Assembly (NCBI GenBank): GCA_012064385.1
Contig: QRDG01000240.1
Location: 108,455 to 172,454 of the forward strand
Direction of reading: 5' to 3'
Source of the DNA: Puccinellia tenuiflora
Taxonomy: Eukaryota; Streptophyta; Magnoliopsida; Poales; Poaceae
Length of the DNA: 64,000 bases
Translations under genes and position numbers: made by a program
In this document: one piece after another, positions 45,736 to 55,831 of the stretch
Numbering within the stretch: position 1 is the stretch's first letter
How the letters are laid out: each line of letters begins with the position of its first letter
The notes under the pieces: generated by a model
What the model saw: the letters and a program-made list of their open reading frames with translations, nothing else
Told to the model about the DNA's origin: nothing
Databases searched by the model: none

Positions 45736-48101
45736 TTACATTGGAGGCAAAAAATATTTGCTTTTGTGATAAAATTCTCCAGTTTTCTTCAGGACCTCCG
45801 AGTTCAAAAATCCCGCCAATTCCTCTTCAATTGCTTTTAGGCGCTTCGCTGGTATGAGCAGGTCCCGCATTCGCTCCATCTAGATCAATATGAATATGTG
45901 AGTTGTTTATAACTGTATATATGAAATCATAATAAAATAATTTATGAATGGAACTCAACACAATATGGTAATAAAAAATTGCGTAGAGTGTATACATACA
46001 TAAGCTGTTCTTTGTTCTCTATTCCGCTCACTGACAAAAGAGCGCATGTACTCAAAAACGTAGTATGCACATAAATTTGTCCCCTGTTGCTGCCTCTCAC
46101 ACCACTTTACAGAAAATAGAATTTAATCAAATAATAATCAAGCATGATAATGGTATTGAAACTACAATTAAAGAGTTGTGCGGACCTATATATATAGTAC
46201 TACTTACCTTGGTGGTATAAAAATACAACTTCGGTTTCCATTCCCCTGGAACCTTCACGATGAACCGTTTCCAAACCCTGGCCGCCAAAAGAAAATGATT
46301 AAAAGAGTTATTAATTACTTAATATCAGAAAATGAATGAAAGAGGACGATATAGAGCGATAATGATTAAAATTACCTCTGGAGCATATCTTGCAAGCTTT
46401 GGTACTCTTCCATGTTTTTCCTTAACGAGTCCATGACTTGAACGACTCCTTGGTCAACTCTAATGATTAGCAGAATCCAGTGGGAACTGCGCACGTTTAT
46501 ATGTCCATAACTCATCGATTACATTAAACATGGAGTAAGCAAAATAGAATGTGTAGAAGGTACAGTAACACTCACTGGAAGACGTAACGAAAAAGTATTT
46601 CTTCGCAAGTATTTAGTTTCACTAACCACCGGAACAAGTTATTCTCTGTGTCCTCGGGATGGTTATTTACGGTCACTTCATTAATATAATATGGGTCAAT
46701 GAACCCGATGTCATAGATGCGGCGTTCCCTGCATTCGACAATCTTCATTCTACAGTACAAAAAAATGTAGTGAGATAATTACAGGCAACGAACGAGCAGA
46801 GCTAGAGACTTAATTAAATTGCAGAAATAAATCACTTACAAACAATAACAACTGACGAGGGATTTGTCGAGGGAGTCTTGATTGAATAACTGAAAATTTT
46901 CAGAAAACGGAATATACATCGCGTCATCCGTGAAGTAATGCTCTTTCTTATATGACACCCAGAAGTGCTCATGCCCGGCCGCTACGGCTTTCTCGTACCA
47001 CAGATGCAATCGACGCAATTGTGTTGTTAGAGAATTGACCTGCTCAGGTCTGACCAGGGACTTCCCGTAGACATATGTCCATGCATACTGATACTCTTGG
47101 GGGCCGCCTATGGTGCCAGTGTCGTGGTGAACTTTCTTATCGGATATCACCTTCAGCGGGGAGATCGACTGTTTTGCCTGTTCTCCGAGCTGGGCCACCT
47201 TTTTCCCGCATTTTGCCGCCTTGAACCGCTCTTTCTTTAGGCGATCTGCCGCCTCCTTCTCCTCCTGCATCCGCTGCCTCTTTAGGCGATAGGCAGCCTT
47301 CTTCTCCTCCTCCTCTTGACTAATTGTCTTCTCCAAAACACGATCATAGTCATCTCGCAATTTAGGCGGCTCTGGCAGGGGACCCGTTAGATTTTTTTAT
47401 AAATCTCTCAACTTTTTCTGCTGGTATTATCTCTTCAGGCGGGGGCCGTTTCGGAGCTAATTGTCGGGCCACATCGGCACGCACCGACTCCTCGAGTTCC
47501 TCTGGAGTTAAGTCGTACGATCTCTTTGGAAGAGGCTTTAGCAACTCGCGTTCCGCTCGAGTTAACTTATCTTCACGCGTCGACGTGAAGGATAGTTTCC
47601 GCTTTGACGAGAAGGTCTTAACAAGGGGCGGAATCGACGGACGGGACGTCGCGGGCGATGGACTCGCGGCGGATGGGGCATCGAGGGATGGATCTTGATG
47701 TGGGGAGGATGGATCTTGTGGGGGTGGATCTTTAGGTGGGGGGGATGGATCTTTAGGTGGGGGGATGGATCTTGAGGTGGGGGGGATGGATCTTGAGGTG
47801 GGGGGGATGGATCTTGAGGTGGGTGGGATGGATCTTGAGGTGGGGGAGATGAATCTTGAGGTGGGGGTCTGCTACTCGGAGGAGTCAAGTTTGGAAACAT
47901 GATGTTTTTCTTGTTCCAGAGAGCGATACCCTTCTCGACTTCTCCCAGTGTCTTCTCGTCGTCACCTCCAGGAATGTCAAGTTCCAGATTAGCATATAAC
48001 GGCACAACTTCATCCACCCCGACACGAGCATAGCCAGGTGGAATCCCTCCGAGATGGTAGCTTGCTCCAGCTGGATTAGGTAAAGCATAGCCGACCGCCA
48101 C
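45736..48101 (-). pseudogene. CACTA-associated C48 (Ulp1-like) protease protein
   Basis: The minus-strand order is GIPPGYARVGVDEVVPLYAN and DIPGGDDEKTLGEVEKGIAL (47,950-48,090); a Pro-Gln-Asp-rich minisatellite; a Lys/Glu-rich coiled coil (EEEEKKAAYRLKRQRMQEEK, about 47,300); IYDIGFIDPYYINEVTVNN; SHWILLIIRVDQGVVQVMDS (His and Asp of the triad, 46,490-46,430); WCERQQQGTNLCAYYVFEYM (Cys, about 46,050); and the C-terminus EFYHKSKYFLPPM with stop at 45,736-45,738. These are hallmarks of the SUMO-protease-like ORF of plant CACTA elements. Frameshifts at about 47,390 and within the minisatellite, plus the cut 5' end at 48,101, make it a pseudogene. Confidence 0.8.
47690..47875 (-). repeat. Coding minisatellite, ~20-21-bp unit
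   Basis: Tandem copies of GGATCTTGAGGTGGGGGGG encode PPPQDPS on the minus strand. A unit of altered length shifts the frame, so later copies read PHLKIHP instead. The repeat lies in the linker of the CACTA protease-like protein. Confidence 0.8.
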
Positions 48102-48909
48102 CTAGGCGGCGGAGATAGCCCGGCGGCGGAGACCCTTGGCCCCCCTTCAAGCTTGGAGATGGTTCTGGTATGGAGGAGGTCCTCTGCCCCTAGGCGGCTG
48201 CCTAGGAGGAGGAAAATTCGTGGCTTTTGGTGGCCCTCCCCAAAACTAAGGTTTACTCTCTTTATATAGGTGGAGACAATGCTTCCCGGCCCTCCGATGA
48301 ATGGCCCCTTGATCCAATGGCTCTTGGGCACCTCTAGAACCTTCCTAGGGACCCCTCATATCCTTAATGAGGTCCAAAAGTCGTGGCTTGGTCGAATCCT
48401 CTAAATTTGGTAAGAGTTGTAGTCAATCACGTCACCAACTTTCGGAATCCCGTAATAAGATATTTGGCCTTCAGTAAAACGGGGATTCCCGGAGCTACGG
48501 ACCTCCGATTGGGCTGTTCTTAGGGTTAAATGAAAGCTATAGAAATTTCCTACAATGTTGCAGACAATTTGATTTTCAGTTGACGTCGTATTCGGGTCTC
48601 GAACTGACAATCTCGGAAAAACATTTCCAGACAGATTTCAGGAAAGTCCCAATTCGACTCCAATATTGTTTCCTATTGTATTTTTGATAGTTTCTACACG
48701 ACAAATAGGAAAACAAGAAGATTGTGTACTTTGGCAACTATTAGTAGGTTAGTCCAATAAATACCATAATATGATATAAAGTGCATGTAAAACATATGAT
48801 AATTGATATAAAACATGCATGGAACATCAAAAATTATAGATACGTTCGAGACGTATCAGTAGCCAGGCCGTCGGATGCCGATCCGACGGTTCAGAGCGCG
48901 CGCAGCTGG

Positions 48910-48916
48910 TATAAAA
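48910..48916 (+). promoter_or_regulatory. TATA box of the TMEM258/OST5-like gene
   Basis: TATAAAA sits in a CAGCTGGTATAAAACCAGCG context, about 350 bp before the ATG at 49,263. A CT-rich leader (48,945-49,080), typical of plant 5' UTRs, follows. Confidence 0.6.
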
Positions 48917-49262
48917 CCAGCGTTTCGCCGCCGCTCCCGGAGCTAAACCCTATCTCCTGTCCCCTTCCTCTCTTCTCTCTCTCGCGCGACGGTGACTGGA
49001 GAGCAATCGAGAGAAGCCACTGCGTGCTGAGCTCCCCTGCACCCTCCCGCTCCCATCTATCCTCCTCCCCTCTCGCTACCGGCTTGTCCAGCAGCCCAGG
49101 ACCTCATGGTTGCCGAATCCGCCTGTCCCCACATCACCGCCGCCAGATCCAGGCAGGAGAGGTTGATGCAAGAGGAACACCAGTTCCTTGCGGTGGAGAC
49201 GAGATGACCAGTCTGCCCGCGGCGGCGACGACGACGAGCAGCGTTCGCCCAGATCTGACTAG

Positions 49263-49439
49263 ATGGTAAGCCTACAAGCCCCGACCCTTATGTTATAGGA
49301 TTTCGCGATGTACTCATGCACCGTTTTTCATGGCGTCGCAGGCGGCGAAGGTGATCTCGAGCCCCGCGGTGGTGGAATGGTACGCGACGCTGGCCATCGT
49401 CATGGTCTCCGTCGGCCTCATGCTCACCGCCTCCTTCAT
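49263..49439 (+). pseudogene. TMEM258/OST5-like oligosaccharyltransferase subunit, 5' exons only
   Basis: Exon 1 gives only the start codon (ATG 49,263-49,265, then GTAAGC). The intron ends in CAG at 49,341. Exon 2 (49,342-49,439) encodes AAKVISSPAVVEWYATLAIV followed by MVSVGLMLTASF and a GTAAGT donor. This matches the first transmembrane half of the ~80-residue TMEM258/OST5 family, small ER-membrane subunits of the complex that N-glycosylates proteins. The expected second half (a YEATSS-type loop and second membrane helix) was not found to 52,000. An alternative start at 49,330 would read through the intron acceptor. It is a truncated or captured gene fragment, or its exon 3 was displaced. 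Confidence 0.6.
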
Positions 49440-51180
49440 GTAAGTCTTCCGTTCTGTGTCTGCCCAGCCTCTCGTGTGTCGCATGCGGATCGATGATCGG
49501 ATCCGATGTGACATGTCTAGCAGCCTTGTTGGCTTCAGGTTGGATATGTGGCCTTCGGTTTGTTTGATTTTCGGCGTGGACAGTTGAGTTCAGTAACGCT
49601 TACACCAATTCATTCTTAGTGATAGGAAAACGATTTGCTAGTATTGAACCGTCGATTGGATTTCTGGGATACAAGTTATATGTATTGCTATTCATGAAGG
49701 ATCTATAGCTATTTGGAAAACCAATATGTGTCCCTAGATAAGCTTTGTTAATTTTTGTTCGTATGAATTTGTTTAGGCCATAATAAGCTTTGTTTGTGCG
49801 TCGATTGAGATATAACGTGGTTACAATCTGATTCTATATCAAGCATTGCACTTCTGCAATTGTTTGGTCTACTTCTTGTGTAATATGCAGACAACAACAG
49901 AGCTAAATATGATTTATTATAATTAATCTGTATCTATAACAATTATTAGCTGCTGTTGGCAAATGGATCTGCAAAAATTATTCTGAGGACTCAGTTGATT
50001 GTTATGATCTATGCTGCTGTTGATATGAATTGTTTGTTTGTGGGTGGTCTAGGACGAGCTGCAGCGGAACAACCTGGAGATGCAACTTCGAGGACTGATC
50101 AATGTCACCAGCAGGGATCAGGCCAGCTTCATTAAACTGAAGATGACCATGCTTGACCCTGAACCTGTTTCATGTCTGTCTACAAATCATCAGTTACTAG
50201 TATTTGGCTTCTACTTGATGACATATTTTGATAGATAGATACTAGGTATATGTTTTCCAGGTTACATGCTAATTGTACTTCTTCAGTTGACTCTTTTAAA
50301 CATGACTTGGTTATTTAAACCCTGCCCTAAGATATTCATTTTGCAATTTGCAGGGAGCTCGATAAAGCTTGGACGGTAGTGAGGGCTCCGACGGTGGTGA
50401 TGTTGCAGGACTGGTTGTGGCCTCAGTGCCTGCTAGCAGGCTCGATTGGCCTCGGACTCTGACAATTCAACTACCTCCTTGGCTCCTGCGGCCGCACCAC
50501 AACCCTCAGGTGAGCTCCTCGGTCTCCCTTCTTCATGGTGATCATCTTCTTAGTTATGTTGCTGTGACACATTGAGTTGTAGACCTGGTTATTAGAAGTG
50601 TTTTGTGTGGTAAGGAAATAATAATTTGTTGTTCTGTGCTGCTTGGCCTAAATAAACCTGATAAGTATGTATACTTGTTTGAGATAAAAATTCCACAGTG
50701 CATGTTTATGAGGTACAAATTCTACAGATGTTGTAAAATTGGTTTGCCTATTTGCTGTCAGCCACCATTAATGGTTGGAGTTGTATTTAGTGGTTGCTGG
50801 CAGCTCCTACTTGTATTCACTGATATCCACGCCTCATTTTGCTTGCTCTACTGTTATTTGTGCACACAGACCTCCTACAAATTAATGAGCTATTTGATTT
50901 GCTTTTCTTTTGTACCTCACCATTTTTTTTTGACTTCTAGCTCATCGGAGCTAGTTTACTTCGATAGATAGTTATATTTTTTGATGTTTAGTTGTGTTGC
51001 CTGATCTGAACTATGTTTCATTGTAAACCTGATGTGAACCATGTTTGAATGTAATGTGCCGAGTTTCGCTCTGTTTGATTGTTTCATGATGCGAAACATG
51101 TTTTCCCTGATGTTTACTTGTGCTCTGTTTAAAGCATTATGTTTTCTGTCTGTACTAATTTAAATATTGGTTATTTAATT
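49440..51180 (+). other. Region after the OST5-like exons, with possible captured exons
   Basis: Two GC-richer patches look exon-like. In 50,053-50,150, after an AG acceptor, the reading is DELQRNNLEMQLRGLINVTS and DQASFIKLK. In 50,355-50,510, after TGCAG, there is a short open stretch ending at a GTGAGC donor. Neither joins OST5 exon 2 in frame. I do not recognise their product. The rest is AT-rich and non-coding. Confidence 0.4.
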
Positions 51181-51729
51181 ACTGAAAATTGAAATCTGAA
51201 GAATAGGACCCTTACAAATGGGACCCACTTACTTGAACCTGACAACTGGGACCCATATGACTAGTGGGCCCATCTTCTATAAAAAATAAAATCAGAATTG
51301 TTGACCCGAAGGCCACGGTCCAGAAAATAAAAAGGCCCAAATATTGGGATTAGCCCATGTAGCTGTCGAAAAATTAACAAAAAAAATGTTAAATTTGTTG
51401 AATTATTGGGCTTGGCCCATTTAGACGGCTGAACTGGACTGGGTTGATTCTAATCTATGACCATTTCGTTTGGTCATAATTTTGTCACTTAGGATTGGCC
51501 ACGTAGGATCTGACGTGGCCACGACGGAGAGCGCATGACCAAAAAATGGTCATAAATATTATGACCCTCTAATTTGGTCATAGACGGTTATGACCATTAC
51601 ACTAAAAAGGTCATGATCGATCGTTTTAGTCGCTCGGTATGTGACCATTGGATTTTGGTCATGAATGGAAGTTTGTGACCTTCTAGTGACCAAAATGGAG
51701 GGTCACCAGTCACCATATTTCTTGTAGTG
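51181..51729 (-). mobile_element. CACTA terminus (CACTACAAGAAA type)
   Basis: The minus strand begins CACTACAAGAAATATGGTGA at 51,729. It continues with many copies of TGGTCA/TGACCA motifs (51,460-51,715), the subterminal array of one CACTA family. The partner end was not found in the window, so the element is truncated or its other end has been replaced. The OST5-like fragment may lie inside it. Confidence 0.7.
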
Positions 51730-51864
51730 CACCACTGGACATTACTAGAGCATGCAATCTTGTGATAATGCATTTTTTACATGACTTGGCATCCTGTTTT
51801 TATGCTAACCATTCTTAATTCCGTGGATCTATTGTATAAATAACTTGTTTTCATGGTGAAATTT

Positions 51865-52251
51865 GCTTCTACACCCGAGCTCGCTAGCTCCTGGTATTTT
51901 CAAAAAAATAAAAAATAGTAAAACATTATAAAAAATTCTGAAATTTTGTGGAGACAAGAACATATGAATTGTTCAACCTCGTGCAAAGTTTTGAAATGAA
52001 AAGACATTTTATGTGCTCTGTACAAAAAAGAAAAAATCTGCGTTTTCAAAATGTGTTTTTAGATCTCATTCTGACAACTGATTTTGTTTTTTTATAGATC
52101 ACATAAAATGTCTTTTCATTCCGAAACTTTGCACGAGTGTGAACATTTCATATATACTTGTCTCCAAATTTTTTCAGAATTTTCTATCATGTTTTACTAT
52201 TTTTTTATTTTTTCGAAAACATCAGGAGCTAGTGTGCTCGGGTGCAGAAAC
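51865..52251. mobile_element. Fold-back (long-TIR) MITE
   Basis: The ends CTACACCCGAGCTCGCTAGC (51,869-) and its imperfect inverse near 52,223-52,251 pair as arms of roughly 190 bp. They share ATAAAATGTCTTTTCATT-type core sequence in inverse orientation. No target duplication was identified, so the superfamily is open. Confidence 0.65.
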
Positions 52252-52933
52252 GCCAGTCCCGTTTTCATGGATCTACTTTAATACGGAGTATAACACAATA
52301 ATAGATGGACGCGACTACGTACCGACCTTTCTATGGTTAGCGCTAACCATAGAACGTTCCTGACAGCGACATGCCTAGCAGGTTTCCAACAGCGACGGGT
52401 CTTGACTGGTGCATTCAACGGACTTGCATATAAACAGTAAACAAACAAAAGTCCTAACATCACCCGTATTAAATGCAAATTGAAATTTTGAAAAAGTTTT
52501 GTAGCTCAAACCGTATATCCGATTTAAGATCCGTTTTCACCGTTGGACTAGTCGCGACGAGATCTTCGAAACTAGATCTCATGTTGATATGTTTCGATGA
52601 AAAAAAATCGGACCTAAAAGTTACCCACCCCATAACACATGAGTTACCCAGGCTGTAATATGTAAGTTACCCACACTATGAACGATCAATTTCGGCTTCC
52701 CAATTTTGGTTGTTATTTTTTTATTTTTTGAGTTTTGAAGTTTTCCATCTGATTTTATAAGTGAGTTACCAATTTGGAATGATAAATGTATCATGGACAA
52801 GTGGGTACAGTAAAAAACATGTGCAAGTCCATATGTATTAGGGTGATAACTATGTTGATTTCATGGTGACACCTATACACTAAAATATATGGATAACTAC
52901 ATAAGTATTGGGTTGGTAACGAGGGCGGCAATA

Positions 52934-54430
52934 TGGAGGCCGGGCTACATGTAGCCCGGTATCCACACCATCCGTTGCTGCTTCGTGGTCTGGTTTGGTG
53001 CTATTATTATAATGTAGCCAGCAGATACGGTTGTGGAAATAAGGTGTGCCTGTGTATAGTTTGGGCGTATGTTCACCGTTAGTACATGAGCCAGATGACT
53101 CGTACATGATGATTGATGAGCAGGCACAGGAAAGCCTACAAGCGCTAGCCCACGTGAACCTGAGATGTTCTCACGCGCACATGTGCCATGGCCACATTTT
53201 CATTGCCTATCTCCCCTACCTTTCTCTCTCTGATACGCGAGCAGTGTGGCGGTGTTGTCCACCCAGATGGCGATGAGGCCCTCACCTGCAGCGGAGGCGG
53301 CATGGAGAAGATCTCAGCCGGATCCGGTTTCAAGCTAGGTTGGGGAGGGCATGGCAGACGGCGATGTTCCTCCGACCAAATCTGGTGGGCAGCCTGTGGA
53401 GTTGTTTGGGAGGTCGTCCTGGCCGGGTCCGGTGCAGACCTAGCTAAGGGAGAGGATGGTGGTGCCCTTGCAGCCGGATCCGGTGGTGGGTACGTCGCCG
53501 GCGACCTATCACCCATGGAAGGTGTCGTCTTCGATTTGGCCAGATCTGGTGCTCTCCGTTGACTCACTCACGTGATTATTTTGTTCCTTCTGTAACTTTG
53601 ATTTTTTCGATCTCTTTAGCTTGCTGGGTAGCATTTGCGTAAGGTTTTTTTATAGTGAAATCGTGTATGCAAAAATTTCTTGTTGGTCACAAATTTGTAC
53701 GTGGACAATACAATAAAAACCTTTTTTTTTGTATTTCCGTGTGTGGTATGTGGAGCACTACTGTTGTTTCGTGTTCTGATTGTGGGTTAAGTTTTTCATC
53801 TCCAGTCAATATTGAATCTCCTCTCTTGCGATGCCTTCCTACGTTTGCGCGGCATAATCAAATTATTGGCAAATACTTTGTGCAATATTTTGGTCTAAAC
53901 TCAATTTTTTTATCAAGGCACTAATCTGTTTTGGTAAATAGTTGGTGCAAAAAAAAAATAGTTGTTTAAGATTATGCTGAATGCAAAATATAAAATATCC
54001 TTGGCGCTTAACTGTTCTCGTAACATGTAATTGATCTTCACAAACTAATACTTACTTGTCACTAATTTGTTCTTGGCACAGTTGGTTGTTGTTAAAATTG
54101 TTCTTGCCATCTATTTACTTATTTGTCTGTGTTAGTAGAGTTAAGTTCTACAAAATTATTACCAATCGTGTAATTGGTAAGATCCCAAAAAAAAAAATAA
54201 GAATAGACTAACTGGCAAAAAATGGTGTCAGGAATCCCACGTGATGTGGTCACGAACCCTCTCACATGTCATTTCATGGGCCACTCTACTGTGCATATAG
54301 TTGAACACGGGCCTATACGTTTTGTAATACATGTAATACAGTCTATATTAAATGCAACTCTGACAACAAGAGATGATCACGAGGCAGCGTAGGTGGTCAA
54401 GATACCGGGCTACATGTAGCCCGGCCTCCA
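52934..54430. mobile_element. 1.5-kb TIR element with palindromic ends
   Basis: The left end TGGAGGCCGGGCTACATGTA (52,934) and its exact inverse (ending 54,430) give 30-bp inverted repeats. Each contains the palindrome CCGGGCTACATGTAGCCCGG. It splits the GGTTGGTAAC-type sequence of the surrounding element. The interior has a GC-rich patch with a 124-codon ORF (53,188-53,562) of no recognised family, then AT-rich DNA. No transposase is encoded. Confidence 0.7.
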
Positions 54431-54439
54431 TTTGGAGTT

Positions 54440-55080
54440 TTCGGTTGGTAACTATATTTAAACTCTATCAGTAATGAGTGGGTAACTTCTGCAGTACTGG
54501 GTGGGTAACTATTATCGAGAGAGTAGGGTAACTATATCGATTTCATGGTGGATAACTATATCATGAACTCCATCAGTTTTAGGTGGGTAACTCCATCAGT
54601 TTTGGGTGGGTAACTCTATCAGTTTTGGGTGGGTAACTCAATCAGTACCTAGTGGGTAACTATTACCGGGAGAGCATGGTAACTGCATCGATTTCATGGT
54701 AGATAAACATATGAGTAACTCCATCAGTACCTGGTGGGTAACTTCATCAGTACCGGGTGGGTAACTCCATCAGTACTACGTGGGTAACTATTATTGAGAG
54801 AGTAGAGTGGCTACATATATTTCATGGTGTATAATTATATAATGAATATGTGGGTAACTCTATCAGTACTGGGTGGGTAACTCCATGAGTACTTGGTGGA
54901 TAGCTATTATCGATAGAGTAGGGTAATTGCATCGATTTTGTGATTGAGCACTATATCATGAACACATGGGTAACTATGTCAGTATTAGGTGGTTAACTCA
55001 ATCAGTGATGGTGGGTACCTATTACCGAGAGAGTAGGGTAACTGAATCGATTTAGTGGGGTATAACAATAGGACGCTACT
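54440..55080 (+). repeat. Degenerate GGGTAACT...CATCAGT tandem array
   Basis: About twenty spaced units read roughly GTGGGTAACTCCATCAGTAC, interspersed with a second motif ATTACCGAGAGAGTAGGG followed by ATCGATTTCATGGTG. The higher-order period is about 120-150 bp. Confidence 0.75.
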
Positions 55081-55831
55081 ACGTTTAGAACGTGTTATGG
55101 TTAAGTTACCCACCCTATGAATAGTGTGTTCTGAGTCTTTTTTGCTGGACCTAAAAGTTATCTACCTGTAACACATGAGTTACCTATGGTGTAGTATGTA
55201 AGTTATCCATCCTATGAATGGTGTGTGTTGAGTCTAGTTCGTACCGCTAATCGGATTGACGATCCGTTTTTATCGTTAGACTAGTCGTGATGAGATCTTC
55301 GATACTATATTCCCATGTTGATATGTTTCGATAACTTTTTTTGATCCAGAAGTTACCACCCGTAACACATGAGTTATTCAGAGTGTAGTATGTAAGTTAC
55401 TCAGTTGCTCAAGTTATAGCTCTCACCACAGTATCGACGTAGTTATCTAGATGTACATGACACGATAACCACCACGATACTCATATAGTTAATTATTGAC
55501 TTGTGAGCACATGAATACCATTAAAACTTATATAGTTATAGTGGTAGATCACGTACAAAACTAGGTGTTCATACGGAACAAGTAAAAGTGAGATATAACT
55601 TCAAACAGAACTAATGTTTCAATTGGTGGGTAACTCATGTATTACAGCTGGGTAACTTAAGTGCTAATGACGGGTAACTTTTTAGTCCGAAAAAAGTTGT
55701 CCAAAACATATCAATATGGGATCTACTTTTGAAGATCTTGTCGCGACTAGTCTAACGGTGAAAGCGGATATTAAATCGGATAAACGGTTTGAGCTGTAAA
55801 TCTTTTTAAATTTTCAGTTTCTGTATTTAAT

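Larger units (their letters stand above)
45151..48103 (-). mobile_element. Two nested CACTA (En/Spm) termini and body
   Basis: CACTAGTGGAGACTGGACC starts at 45,151, with GGGACTAAAGGTCC-type subterminal motifs. A second terminus CACTAGTAGAAAAAGGGG starts at 45,593, followed by GGTCCCGGTTCC-like subterminal repeats. The opposite ends are not in the window; the body ends abruptly at about 48,103, where LTR-family sequence resumes. The element's coding strand is minus, so 45,593 is its 3' end. Confidence 0.75.
43484..48858 (-). mobile_element. LTR-family remnant carrying CACTA DNA and an internal duplication
   Basis: The right end GACGTATCA (48,858) and the interior match the family of the solo LTR at 1,415-2,984. 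The left end is placed at TGATGTCTACC (43,484). Flanks GCAGC (43,479-43,483) and GTAGC (48,859-48,863) differ by one base and could be a decayed target duplication. About 700 bp occur twice in direct orientation: 44,452-45,150 and 48,108-48,807, on either side of CACTA sequence. The simple model of a CACTA inserted in one LTR does not explain this duplication. Confidence 0.6.
52468..55831. mobile_element. Large fold-back element with GGGTAACT array
   Basis: The left arm (52,468-52,680) and right arm (55,624-55,831) are inverted repeats of about 210 bp, sharing AGCTCAAACCG, CATGTTGATATGTTT-like and GAGTTACCCA blocks. A third, direct copy lies at 55,100-55,400. Between them is a degenerate array of GGGTAACT units. 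A Mutator-like origin is plausible from the long arms, but no 9-bp duplication or transposase was found. A second TIR element is nested at 52,934-54,430. Confidence 0.6.

Noticed and set aside
53188..53562. 124-codon ORF as a protein-coding gene
   Set aside because: Low-complexity Gly/Ser/Ala content, no recognised domain, overlapped by an equally long antisense ORF, and located inside a TIR element. It was kept only as a note about possible capture.
54440..55080. CRISPR-like array of spaced repeats
   Set aside because: The units are degenerate, spacers are not unique or uniform, and the surrounding DNA is plant nuclear. It is a transposon-internal satellite.
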